The notes under the pieces were generated by a model that was not told the origin of the DNA, ran no database searches, and saw only the letters and a program-made list of their open reading frames with translations. Of a DNA stretch of 49,178 bases, positions 34,158-42,053 are shown one piece after another (the stretch's first letter is position 1; each line of letters opens with the position of its first letter). Source of the DNA: Capillimicrobium sp035565675 (GTDB lineage Bacteria; Actinomycetota; Thermoleophilia; Solirubrobacterales; Solirubrobacteraceae); NCBI GenBank assembly GCA_035565675.1, contig DATMSA010000117.1, forward strand, positions 1-49,178, given 5' to 3'. Both the position numbers and the translations under genes were made by a program.

Positions 34158-35138
34158 TCAGAAGGCCAGCGTGCGGCGCACGCCGTCGGCGATCCGCTCG
34201 GCGCTGGGCACCCACAGGTCCTCCAGCGGGCCCGCGTACGGGATCGGGGTCTCGTCGCCGCCGACCAGCAGCGGGGGCGCGTCGAACATCTCGAAGCGGT
34301 CGGCCATCAGGCGCGACACCAGCGAGGCGCCCCAGCTCCCGTCGTGCGTGCACTCCTGCGCGATCACGAGCCGGTTCGTGCGGTCCAGCGAGGCGCCGAT
34401 CGTCTCGACGTCGAGCGGCACGAGCGTGCGCGGGTCGATGACCTCGACCGACACGCCCTCGCCGGCGAGCAGCTCGGCGGCCTCGACCGCGCGATGGCGC
34501 ATGAGCTGGGTGGCGACGAGCGTCACGTCGTCGCCGGCGCGCACGACCTCGGCCCGGCCCAGCTCGACGACCTCGGCCGTGTCGGCGACCTCGCCCTTGT
34601 GGTTGAACAGGTGCTTGTGCTCGAAGACGAGCACGGGGTCGGGGTCGCGGATCGCGGCCCGCAGCAGCCCGTAGGCGTCGGCCGGCGTGCCCGGCACCGC
34701 GATCTTCAGGCCGGGCACGTTGAGGAACCAGTTCTCGACCGACTGCGAGTGCTGGGCGGCGAAGCCCGCGCCCGCGCCGTTGCCCAGGCGGATCGTCGCC
34801 GGGACGTCGACCTGGCCACCGGTCATGTAGCGGTACTTGGCCAGCTCGTTGACGATCCCGTCGAAGCAGACGCCGGCGAAGTCGGCGAACATGATCTCGG
34901 CGACCGGGCGCAGGCCCGACAGCGACGCGCCGATCGCGGTCCCGATGATCGCCTGCTCGGAGATCGGGGTGTCGCGCACCCGCTTGGGCCCGAAGCGGTC
35001 GAGCAGCCCGTCGGAGAGCTTGAACGGCCCGCCGGCCTCGGCGACGTCCTCGCCGAACAGGAAGACGCGCTCGTCCTCCTCCATCGCGTCGGCCAGCGCC
35101 TCCACGACGGCCTCGCGATAGGTGATGGTCCGGCTCAT
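34158..35138 (-). CDS. Branched-chain/acetoin-type 2-oxo acid dehydrogenase E1 beta
   Basis: The 326-residue protein has the transketolase pyrimidine domain (YREAVVEALADAMEEDERVFLFGEDV, DTPISEQAIIGTAIGASLSGLRPVAEIMFADF) and the transketolase C-terminal domain (GDDVTLVATQLMRHRAVEAAELL, VIDPRTLVPLD). Together with E1 alpha it binds thiamine diphosphate and decarboxylates a 2-oxo acid or cleaves an acetoin-like diketone. Its ATG overlaps the E1 alpha stop as ATGA. The operon context suggests that the substrate is a keto acid made from the imported sugar acid. Confidence 0.92.
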   Translation of the reverse strand: MSRTITYREAVVEALADAMEEDERVFLFGEDVAEAGGPFKLSDGLLDRFGPKRVRDTPISEQAIIGTAIGASLSGLRPVAEIMFADFAGVCFDGIVNELAKYRYMTGGQVDVPATIRLGNGAGAGFAAQHSQSVENWFLNVPGLKIAVPGTPADAYGLLRAAIRDPDPVLVFEHKHLFNHKGEVADTAEVVELGRAEVVRAGDDVTLVATQLMRHRAVEAAELLAGEGVSVEVIDPRTLVPLDVETIGASLDRTNRLVIAQECTHDGSWGASLVSRLMADRFEMFDAPPLLVGGDETPIPYAGPLEDLWVPSAERIADGVRRTLAF

Positions 35139-36121
35139 GCGTACACGTCCTCCAGACGGGTCTCGGGGGCCGGGTCGGCCCAGCTCATCGCGCGCTCCAG
35201 CGCGTCGGCGACGGTGCGCTCGGCGGTCGCGCGCATCTCGTCGAGCGTGGCCTGCTCGACGCCCGCGGCCAGCAGCGTGCGCTCGTGCAGGATCAGCGGG
35301 TCGCGCTCGAGCCAGCGCTCGAGCTCGCCCTCGGGGCGGTAGGCGCCCGGATCGGCGCGCGAGTGACCCTTGTAGCGGTAGGTCATCGCCTCGATGAACG
35401 TCGGGCCCTCGCCGGCGCGCGCCCGCGCGACCGCCTCGGACACCGTCGCGTGCACCACGCCGATGTCCATGCCGTCGATGCGCACGCCCGGCATGCCGTA
35501 GGAGTCCGCGCGGACGACGAGCTCCTCGACCGGCGTGGTGTGCGCGATCGGCGAGAACTCGCCGTACAGGTTGTTCTCGCACAGGAAGACGACCGGCAGC
35601 TTCCAGATCGCCGCCATGTTCAGCGACTCGTGGAAGGCGCCGATGTTCGTCGAGCCGTCGCCGAAGAAGCACAGCGAGACGCCGTCGGTGCCGCGGTACT
35701 GCTCGGCGTAGGCGGTGCCGAGCACGATCGGCAGGTGCGCGCCGATGATCGCGAACGAGCCGATCGCGTTGACGCTCATGTCGGTGAGGTGCATCGAGCC
35801 GCCCTTGCCGCGGCACAGGCCCTCGGCCTTGCCGAGGATCTCGCCGAACGAGCGGTCCAGCGGCGCGCCCTTGGCGAGCACGGCGGCGTGCCCGCGGTAG
35901 GTGCAGGCCATCGTGTCGGTGACGCGCAGCGCGCGGCAGGCGCCGACGTTGACGGCCTCCTGGCCGGCGGCGAGGTGCGTCGACCCGCGCACGAGGCCGC
36001 GCGCGAACATGCGATGGCACTCCTCCTCGAAGAAGCGGATCTCGAGCATGGCGCGCTGCCAGTCGAGCTGCTCCTCGAGCGGCACGGCGGCCGCGGCGGT
36101 CGATGATGCGGTCTTGCTCAT
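35135..36121 (-). CDS. Thiamine diphosphate-dependent 2-oxo acid/acetoin dehydrogenase E1 alpha
   Basis: The 328-residue protein carries the thiamine motif GDGSTNIGAFHE with GDG at 154-156 and the closing NN at 183-184, plus RGHAAVLAKG and GKGGSMHL. It is most like acetoin or branched-chain E1 alpha subunits. The phospholoop region (YRYKGHSRADPGAYR) is intact. GAGGGAG precedes ATG 36121. It lies 22 bases downstream of an SDR gene and is coupled to E1 beta. Because the E2 of this operon looks inactive, the usual dehydrogenase role is not assured. Confidence 0.92.
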   Translation of the reverse strand: MSKTASSTAAAAVPLEEQLDWQRAMLEIRFFEEECHRMFARGLVRGSTHLAAGQEAVNVGACRALRVTDTMACTYRGHAAVLAKGAPLDRSFGEILGKAEGLCRGKGGSMHLTDMSVNAIGSFAIIGAHLPIVLGTAYAEQYRGTDGVSLCFFGDGSTNIGAFHESLNMAAIWKLPVVFLCENNLYGEFSPIAHTTPVEELVVRADSYGMPGVRIDGMDIGVVHATVSEAVARARAGEGPTFIEAMTYRYKGHSRADPGAYRPEGELERWLERDPLILHERTLLAAGVEQATLDEMRATAERTVADALERAMSWADPAPETRLEDVYA

Positions 36122-36143
36122 GGGTCGGTGCTCCCTCGGGGTC

Positions 36144-36908
36144 TCAGTACATGAGCTGGCCGCCGCTGACGTTGACGGTCGCGCCAGTGATGTAGGAGGC
36201 GTGGTCGGAGGCCAGGAAGAGGACGATGCCCGCGAGCTCGGAGGGCGCGGCCATGCGGCCCAGCGGGATCATCTTGATGAAGTCGGCGAGGGCCTCCTCG
36301 GAGGAGCCCTCGCGCATCATGCTCGTGTCGGCGGCGCCGGGCGAGACGGCGTTGACGGTGATGCCGTCGGGCGCGAGCGTGCGCGCGAGGCCGCGGGTCA
36401 TCGAGACGATGCCGCCCTTGCTGGCGGCGTAGACGACCGAGCCGCCGAAGCCGCCGGTCCACCAGCCCTGCGACGTGAAGTTGACGATCCGCCCGCCGCG
36501 GCCCTGCTCGCGGAACAGGCGAGCGGCCCAGCGGTTGAGGAAGAACGCGCCCTTGAGGTTGACGTCGAGCTGGACGTCCCAGTCCTCCTCGGTGACCTCG
36601 TCGATCGTGGCGCGACGGCGCAGCACGGCGGCGAGGTGGGCGAGCACGTCGAAGCGGCCGAACGCGTCGAGCGCGCGGCGCAGCACGGCCTCCTGGGCGT
36701 CGAGGTCGGCGACGCTGGCGCCGATCGCCAGGTGGCGGTCGGAGTCCTCGAGCCCGGCGACGACCTCGCGGCAGCGGTCCTCGTCGAGGTCGACGACGGC
36801 GACGCGCGCGCCCGCGGACGCGAACGCCGCGGCGACCTCGCGGCCGATGCCACCGGCGCCGCCGGTGACGACGACGCCGCGATCCCGGAGCCCCAGCTCC
36901 CAGCTCAT
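36144..36908 (-). CDS. Short-chain dehydrogenase/reductase, first of three
   Basis: The 254-residue classical SDR has TGGAGGIG as cofactor loop and Asp in VVDLDEDR (NAD preference), NFTSQ with a threonine-serine pair, the catalytic YAASK motif and PGAADTSM. Such enzymes oxidise sugar or sugar-acid hydroxyls. It starts at ATG 36908, with an operator pair just upstream in a 50-base gap, and leads into the E1 genes. It may make the keto group that E1 acts upon. Confidence 0.9.
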   Translation of the reverse strand: MSWELGLRDRGVVVTGGAGGIGREVAAAFASAGARVAVVDLDEDRCREVVAGLEDSDRHLAIGASVADLDAQEAVLRRALDAFGRFDVLAHLAAVLRRRATIDEVTEEDWDVQLDVNLKGAFFLNRWAARLFREQGRGGRIVNFTSQGWWTGGFGGSVVYAASKGGIVSMTRGLARTLAPDGITVNAVSPGAADTSMMREGSSEEALADFIKMIPLGRMAAPSELAGIVLFLASDHASYITGATVNVSGGQLMY

Positions 36909-36927
36909 GCTCCCGCGCTCTCCTCGG

Positions 36928-36955
36928 CTGAATACGGTACTGGTATCGATTCCGA
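36928..36955 (-). promoter_or_regulatory. Double 12-bp-spaced LacI operator before the SDR-E1 genes
   Basis: CTGAATACGGTACTGG and CTGGTATCGATTCCGA are centred at 36,935 and 36,947 and share an arm. They occupy the only gap in this long reverse-strand gene series that could hold an internal promoter. No TTGACA is visible at the distance seen elsewhere. Confidence 0.7.
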
Positions 36956-36958
36956 AGC

Positions 36959-37852
36959 CTAGCAGACGGTCGGGATCGCGGGCGGGAGCTCGGCCACGGT
37001 GACCCAGCCCGGGCGCGCCGCCGCGACCCGCGCCACGGAGTTGGCCAGCACGGCCGCCGACCCCGCCTGCGACGGCAGCCCGCCGGCGATCTCCATCCGC
37101 ACCGGCGGCGTCGCGTCGATCTCGACCGCGTCGCGGGTGACGAGCCCCGCCCCGGCCGGGTCGACGTGGCCGGTGAAGTCGGCGGTGAACCACGGCGCGC
37201 CGGCGACGACCGCGACGTAGCGCTGGACGAACCCGGCCGAGCGGCCGTCCGCCAGGAGCGGCTCGATGGACCGGTCGATGCGCTCGATCTCCACGCCCAG
37301 CGCCCGCGCGACGACGCGCATCGACTGCGGGAAGCCGATGTGGCCGGTGATCGTGCCGCGCTCGACGCCCTCGGCGAACGCCTCCGGCGCGAAGCCGATG
37401 CCCAGCCGCCGCAGGATCGTGGCGCTGAAGCGCGAGAGGTCGACGACGCGCTCGACCCGCAGCGCGCGCACGTCGACGCAGGCGCCCATCGCGGTGAGGA
37501 CGAGCGCGTCGAACGCGAAGCCCGGGTTCAGGCCCGCGCCGAGGATCGACACGCCGCGAGCGCGCGCCCTGCGGTCCAGCGCGTCGGCGATCGCGGGGTC
37601 GGTCGCCCACGGGTCGGCCGCCTCCTCGGCGGTGGTCAGGACGTTGGAGCCGGCCGCCACCGCGACGCGCACGTCCTCGGCGATCTCGGCCAGGAACGAG
37701 GTGGTCGCGATCACGACGACGTCGGCGCCGCTCTCCAGCGCGTCCCAGCGGTCCTCGCGCCCGAACGGCCCGTGGACGGTCACGCCGCGGCGGGCCAGCA
37801 GCTCGGCCACCGCCGTGCCGGCCTGGCCCGTGCCGAGGATCGCGACCCTCAT
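36959..37852 (-). CDS. DapB/Ord-like NAD(P)-dependent dehydrogenase
   Basis: The 297-residue protein begins with a Rossmann motif (VAILGTGQAGTAVAELL). It resembles the dihydrodipicolinate-reductase-like group that includes 2,4-diaminopentanoate dehydrogenase: NVLTTAEEAADPW, GAGLNPGFAFDALVL and DLSRFSATILRRLGIGF. Its role in sugar catabolism is not obvious; an amine or keto-acid substrate is possible. ATG 37852 overlaps the stop of the alcohol dehydrogenase gene. It ends 51 bases before the next start, with operators between. Confidence 0.8.
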   Translation of the reverse strand: MRVAILGTGQAGTAVAELLARRGVTVHGPFGREDRWDALESGADVVVIATTSFLAEIAEDVRVAVAAGSNVLTTAEEAADPWATDPAIADALDRRARARGVSILGAGLNPGFAFDALVLTAMGACVDVRALRVERVVDLSRFSATILRRLGIGFAPEAFAEGVERGTITGHIGFPQSMRVVARALGVEIERIDRSIEPLLADGRSAGFVQRYVAVVAGAPWFTADFTGHVDPAGAGLVTRDAVEIDATPPVRMEIAGGLPSQAGSAAVLANSVARVAAARPGWVTVAELPPAIPTVC

Positions 37853-38835
37853 GGCACGAGCACCGAGCGCAGGACGCGGCCCGCGCGCAGGTCCTCGAGC
37901 GCCGCGTTGCCCTCCTCCAGCGGCCGCCGCACGCCGGTGAGGTGGTCGGTGCGCAGCCGCCCGGCCAGGTGCAGGTCGATGACCTCGCGGATGTCGTCGG
38001 GCGTGAACCCGCGCGAGCCCATGACCGCCAGCTCGCGCCAGATGAGGTCGCTGGAGCGGGCCGCGAACGGCTCGACCGACGCGCCGACGAGCACGATCCG
38101 CGCCCCGTAGCCGCCGAGCGCGATCGCCGCCTCGTCGAGGCTCGGCGACTCCGCGCACTGCACGACGACGTCGGCGCCGTGGCCGCCGATCGCCGCCCGC
38201 GCGTCGTCCATCCGCACGGCCGCCTCGGCGCCGAGCTCGCGGGCCAGCGCCAGCTTCTCCTCGCTGCGGCTGACGGCGATCACCCGCGCCCCGAGCGCCC
38301 GCGCGACCTGGACGGCGTTGGAGCCGATCCCGCCGACGCCGAGGACGGCGACGGTCTCGCCCGGCCGCACCCGGGCGACGCGCACGAGCGCGTGGTAGGG
38401 CGTGCCGACCGCGTCGGTCAGCACCGCCAGGGTGGCCGGGTCGACCGGCGCGGGCGGCGCGATGAGCGTGCGCACCGGGCGCACGACGTACTCGGCGAAC
38501 GCGCCGTCGACGTCGACGCCCATCCGCGTGACCGCCGGGCCGAGGTTGGGCCGCGGCGCGTCGGGCGCGTTGTCGATGTAGTAGAGCGCGACCTGGTCGC
38601 CGACCGCCACGCCGTCGGCGCCGGGGCCGAGCGCGTCGACGACCCCGGCGGCCTCGTGCCCGGGCACGACCGGCAGCTTGTCGGCCCCGAAGCCGCCCTT
38701 CTGCAGGAACAGGTCCGACCCGCAGACGCCGCACGCCTCCACGCGCACGCGCGCCTCGCCCGGGCCGGGCTCGGGCAGCGGGCGCTCGACGAGCTCGAGC
38801 GCGGCGCCGACGGCGGGAAGGACGAGCGCGCGCAT
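37849..38835 (-). CDS. Medium-chain alcohol dehydrogenase lacking the structural zinc lobe
   Basis: The 328-residue protein has the catalytic-zinc residues in CGVCGSD and GHEAAG and the Rossmann loop GVGGIG. The lobe that normally carries four Cys for structural zinc reads instead VALYYIDNAPDAPRPNLG, with no Cys. It likely oxidises a secondary alcohol of a sugar or sugar acid with NAD(P). It overlaps the SDR upstream (TGATG) and the DapB-like gene downstream (ATGA), so all three are co-translated. Confidence 0.87.
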   Translation of the reverse strand: MRALVLPAVGAALELVERPLPEPGPGEARVRVEACGVCGSDLFLQKGGFGADKLPVVPGHEAAGVVDALGPGADGVAVGDQVALYYIDNAPDAPRPNLGPAVTRMGVDVDGAFAEYVVRPVRTLIAPPAPVDPATLAVLTDAVGTPYHALVRVARVRPGETVAVLGVGGIGSNAVQVARALGARVIAVSRSEEKLALARELGAEAAVRMDDARAAIGGHGADVVVQCAESPSLDEAAIALGGYGARIVLVGASVEPFAARSSDLIWRELAVMGSRGFTPDDIREVIDLHLAGRLRTDHLTGVRRPLEEGNAALEDLRAGRVLRSVLVP

Positions 38836-39542
38836 CAGTCGATGAGGAAGCCGCCGTTGACGTCGACGACCTCGCCGGTGATGTACCCGGCGTGGGCCGA
38901 GCACAGGAACGCGACGGTGTCGGCGACGTCGTCGACCGTCCCCAGCCGGCCGACCGGGACCTTGCTCGCCATGTCGGGCATCGAGCTGATCATCTCGGTG
39001 TCGATCAGCGACGGCGCCAGCGCGTTGGAGGTGACGCCGTGCGGCGCGTACTCGCTGGCGATCGCCTTGGCCAGCGTCATCACGCCGGCCTTCGACGCAC
39101 CGTAGGCGGCGACCGCCTTGGCGCCGCCGGTCTTGCCGGCGCTGGAGCCGATCGCGACGATCCGCCCGTAGCCGGCCTCGCGCATCGCCGGCAGCGCGCG
39201 GCGGGCGCACAGGAACGCGCCGGTGAGGTTCACGTCGATCGTGCGCTGCCACGAGGCCAGCGTCGTCTCCTCGAACGGCTCGATCACGAAGATCCCGGCG
39301 TTCAGCACGAGGATCGCGGGCGCGCCGAGCTCGGCCTCCACCCGCGCGAACGCCGCGTCGACGCTCGCCTCGCTGGTGACGTCGAGCTCGAGGCCGAGCA
39401 CCCCGTCGATCTCCGGCGCGCGCAGGTCGCCGACGGCGACCCGGGCGCCGAGGTCGCGCAGGCGCTCGGTGATCGCGCGCCCGATCCCGCGGGCGCCGCC
39501 GGTGACGAGGGCGACGCGGTCGTCGAAGCCGTTGAGCTGCAT
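38835..39542 (-). CDS. Short-chain dehydrogenase/reductase, second of three
   Basis: The 235-residue SDR has TGGARGIG, VAVGDLRAPE, LVLNAGIF, AIGSSAGKTG and catalytic YGASK. An in-frame ATG at 39563 would translate through the operator, so ATG 39542 is preferred, with only a weak GAG ribosome site. It is 27 bases downstream of the isomerase-like gene and coupled to the alcohol dehydrogenase. A sugar, lactol or 2-keto-3-deoxy acid is a likely substrate. Confidence 0.88.
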   Translation of the reverse strand: MQLNGFDDRVALVTGGARGIGRAITERLRDLGARVAVGDLRAPEIDGVLGLELDVTSEASVDAAFARVEAELGAPAILVLNAGIFVIEPFEETTLASWQRTIDVNLTGAFLCARRALPAMREAGYGRIVAIGSSAGKTGGAKAVAAYGASKAGVMTLAKAIASEYAPHGVTSNALAPSLIDTEMISSMPDMASKVPVGRLGTVDDVADTVAFLCSAHAGYITGEVVDVNGGFLID

Positions 39543-39543
39543 C

Positions 39544-39559
39544 TCAGAATCGATTCCAA
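39544..39559 (-). promoter_or_regulatory. Single LacI operator between the isomerase-like gene and the second SDR
   Basis: TCAGAATCGATTCCAA, centred at 39,551, matches the regional operator and fills the short gap just before ATG 39542. No partner lies 12 bp away. It may act as an internal operator or roadblock within the operon. Confidence 0.6.
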
Positions 39560-39569
39560 TCATGGTCGT

Positions 39570-40880
39570 TCAGACACGGACGCACGCCACGCCGAGGAAG
39601 CGGGCGAGCCCTTCGAGGGCCGGGCCCAGCGCCCCCGGCGTGGCGGACGAGTGGTGGTTGGCGCCGGCCCGGCACCAGTCGGTCCAGGCGCCGAGGCCGC
39701 GGTCGAAGCGGAAGGCGCCGTTCGCGGTCCCGGTGGCCGGGAACGCGCGGCCGGTGAACGCGCCCTCGGCGGCGACGAGCCGGTAGCCCTCCCCCACCTG
39801 CGCGAACGCGGCCAGCGTCGCCGGCCCGGCGGGCGCCGACAGCACGGCGCACGCGCCGACGTGGTCGTCGGCCGCGTACCAGTCGTTGGCGACCAGCCGC
39901 GCCCGGGCGCCGGGCGCGAGCGCCAGGTCGAACTCGCCCGACGAGGCGAGCACGAGCTCGCCGGTGGCGTAGTCGACGGCCTCCAGCTCGTGGTACTGGG
40001 CCGCGCCGCCGAGCAGCTTCGTGGCCAGCATCGCCACCGCGGTGAGGACGTCGCCGACCTCGGTCCAGGGCACGCCGTTCGTCGTCGAGCGCCCGAGCGC
40101 GAACGACGGGGCGATGCCGATCTCGGCGCCGAAGCGGATCTCGGGGACGTGCCCGTTGAGCGCGCCGGCGTCGAGCCGGTGGCGGGCGACGAGGTCGTCG
40201 ATCGCGCACGCGGCGCGCAGCGAGCGCTCGAGGCCGTCGCCGCCGATCTCGACGTCGTAGCGCTCGCGCGTCTCGGCCTCGAGCTCGCGGACGCGGGCGT
40301 CGTCGACGGCCAGGTACAGCTCGCGCACCTCGGCCGGGTCGATCGGCACGAGCTCGATCCCGGTGGCCGCCCGCAGCAAGGCGTCGTCGGTGTCCACGCA
40401 GGCGTAGCCGTCGAGCGGGCGCCCGACCCGGCCGATCCGGGCGCGGCGCATCCGCCCGGCGGCGGCCGCGACGCGCAGCGCGCCGGACACGGCGTCCAGC
40501 GTCGCCGGCTCGTCGATGCGCCCGAGGATCAGCTCGAACGGGCGCCCCTCGCGCACGAGCAGCGCGGTGAGCATCGGCGCGCCCACCGTGGCGCCCTCGG
40601 TGGTGATCGCCGCGTGGTCGAACCCGGACGGCATCGCGCCGCGGTGCGCGGCCCACACGACCACCGGCAGGTCGCCGAGCCGCGGCAGCGTCCAGGCCGG
40701 CGGGGTCGCCATCGTCTGCAGCACGAGCACGGCCTCGGCCGCGTCGGGCGCGACCCACTCGACGCCCGGCAGCGCGCGCCGGACGGCCTCGCCGATCGCG
40801 GCCCGATCGGCCCGCAGGTCGTAGGGCACCGACGGCTCCCAGAAGTCCCAGTAGGGCTCGACGAGCGTGACCCGAGGCAT
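39570..40880 (-). CDS. L-fucose/L-arabinose isomerase-like protein
   Basis: The 436-residue protein resembles the FucI/AraA fold: an N-terminal Rossmann-like part (VLVLQTMATPPAW), a middle with GRVGRPLDGYACVDTDDALL, and a C-terminal beta domain with QYHELEAVDYATGELVLASSGEFDLA and GANHHSSATPG. In this family Glu, Asp and His bind manganese and interconvert aldose and ketose. The His-His of GANHHS fits, but the other ligands were not assigned with certainty. It starts at ATG 40880, divergent from the second Cys-rich gene, and heads an eight-gene reverse-strand series ending at 33,413. Confidence 0.78.
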   Translation of the reverse strand: MPRVTLVEPYWDFWEPSVPYDLRADRAAIGEAVRRALPGVEWVAPDAAEAVLVLQTMATPPAWTLPRLGDLPVVVWAAHRGAMPSGFDHAAITTEGATVGAPMLTALLVREGRPFELILGRIDEPATLDAVSGALRVAAAAGRMRRARIGRVGRPLDGYACVDTDDALLRAATGIELVPIDPAEVRELYLAVDDARVRELEAETRERYDVEIGGDGLERSLRAACAIDDLVARHRLDAGALNGHVPEIRFGAEIGIAPSFALGRSTTNGVPWTEVGDVLTAVAMLATKLLGGAAQYHELEAVDYATGELVLASSGEFDLALAPGARARLVANDWYAADDHVGACAVLSAPAGPATLAAFAQVGEGYRLVAAEGAFTGRAFPATGTANGAFRFDRGLGAWTDWCRAGANHHSSATPGALGPALEGLARFLGVACVRV

Positions 40881-40907
40881 CTGCGGCGCGACCGTACCAG
40901 TTGCGGC

Positions 40908-40935
40908 CCGGAAACGTTGCCAGTAACGTATTCAG
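40908..40935. promoter_or_regulatory. Double 12-bp-spaced LacI operator in a divergent gap
   Basis: CCGGAAACGTTGCCAG and CCAGTAACGTATTCAG are centred at 40,915 and 40,927 and share the CCAG arm. They lie between the isomerase-like gene and the Cys-rich gene, ending only five bases before ATG 40941. A weaker TTGCGG, 17 bases and TAACGT could serve the rightward gene. Confidence 0.72.
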
Positions 40936-40940
40936 CCGCG

Positions 40941-42053
40941 ATGACCGACACCATGATCGCCTTCTCGGACGCGCTGGGTCGGCGCGTGCGAATGGGCTCC
41001 TGGCAGGACCAGCGGATCTCGACCTACCGCAAGATCCACGAGGCGATCGACGAGGGCCGGTGGGACGACGCCGCGCAGCTCGCCAACTACTTCGTCGAGG
41101 AGGCCAGCGTCTGCTACGGGATCTACCGCCAGTGGATCCCGGACCTCAACCGGTTCATGGCCGACAACGGGGTCCCCAAGGCGGAGATCGACGCCGCCAA
41201 CGAGCGGATCGTCGCCCTGCTCGCGCTCCCCGACGGGACGCCGTGGAACCACCTGAAGCAGTGGCACCTCGTCCACGAGCACTGCGAGCAGCTCGTCGCG
41301 CACGTCTACCGCGAGGAGGCCGACGAGGCCCACGCCGCCCTGGACCGGCTCAAGGAGACGTGGCGGCAGTGCCACGACCGCGACGTCGACCACACCTACG
41401 GGCTGATGAGCGAGCTCGTCGCGCGCCTGGGCGAGGCCGCGCTCGGGCGCATGTGGGAGCGCGTCCTGCTGCCGCTGTTCGCCTGGCGCTACGAGAAGTT
41501 CGACATCGACAAGTACCCCTGGGACGAGGGCCTCGAGGTCCTGATGACCGTCGCCTGCGAGGCGATGCGCGGCCACCTGTCGGGTCCCGAGCGCGAGGGC
41601 GACTTCGAGCTGATCGAGACCGACGACCGCTTCATCCTGCGCTTCGACCCGTGCGGCTCCGGCGGGCGCATCCCCCGCGGGGACGTCATCGAGGGCACGC
41701 CGCCGCGCACCGAGCCGCCCTACAACTGGTCGGTGTCGGCCGAGCCGCACACGTGGAACCACGGGCAGATCGGCGTGTGCCACTACTGCACGCACTGCAT
41801 CTACCTGATGGAGGAGATCCCGATCGACCGCTTCGGCTACCCGGTGCGCGTCGTCGACCCGCCGGTGCTCGGCGGCACCGAGCCCGACGGCTCCCCGCAG
41901 AAGTGCCAGTGGCAGATGTTCAAGGACCCGACCACGGTGCCCGAGGAGTACTACGAGCGGGTCGGGCGCACGAAGCCGACCGAGTTCGGCTCGACCAAGC
42001 ACGCCGCCGACGACCTGCCCGACATCACCGTGGCGATGCCCGGCGCGGGCTAG
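40941..42053 (+). CDS. Unrecognised Cys-rich protein, paralog of the gene at 15,878
   Basis: The 370-residue protein shares the whole architecture of its paralog: AAQLANYFVEEASVCYGIYRQW, FDPCGSGGR (Cys238), His270-x-Trp, GVCHYCTHC (Cys280, Cys283, Cys286), PVRVVDPPV and CQWQMFKDP (Cys322), plus a 30-residue C-terminal extension. The clustered Cys and His suggest a metal or Fe-S centre. No signal peptide or membrane helix is seen. One copy sits in an importer operon and this one behind its own operators, so each importer or pathway branch may have its own enzyme copy. The ATG is so close to the operator that the message may be leaderless. Confidence 0.82.
   Translation: MTDTMIAFSDALGRRVRMGSWQDQRISTYRKIHEAIDEGRWDDAAQLANYFVEEASVCYGIYRQWIPDLNRFMADNGVPKAEIDAANERIVALLALPDGTPWNHLKQWHLVHEHCEQLVAHVYREEADEAHAALDRLKETWRQCHDRDVDHTYGLMSELVARLGEAALGRMWERVLLPLFAWRYEKFDIDKYPWDEGLEVLMTVACEAMRGHLSGPEREGDFELIETDDRFILRFDPCGSGGRIPRGDVIEGTPPRTEPPYNWSVSAEPHTWNHGQIGVCHYCTHCIYLMEEIPIDRFGYPVRVVDPPVLGGTEPDGSPQKCQWQMFKDPTTVPEEYYERVGRTKPTEFGSTKHAADDLPDITVAMPGAG

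Noticed and set aside
39543..39563. Earlier ATG for the second SDR at 39563
   Set aside because: It would translate through the operator and adds seven non-conserved residues before the family start.
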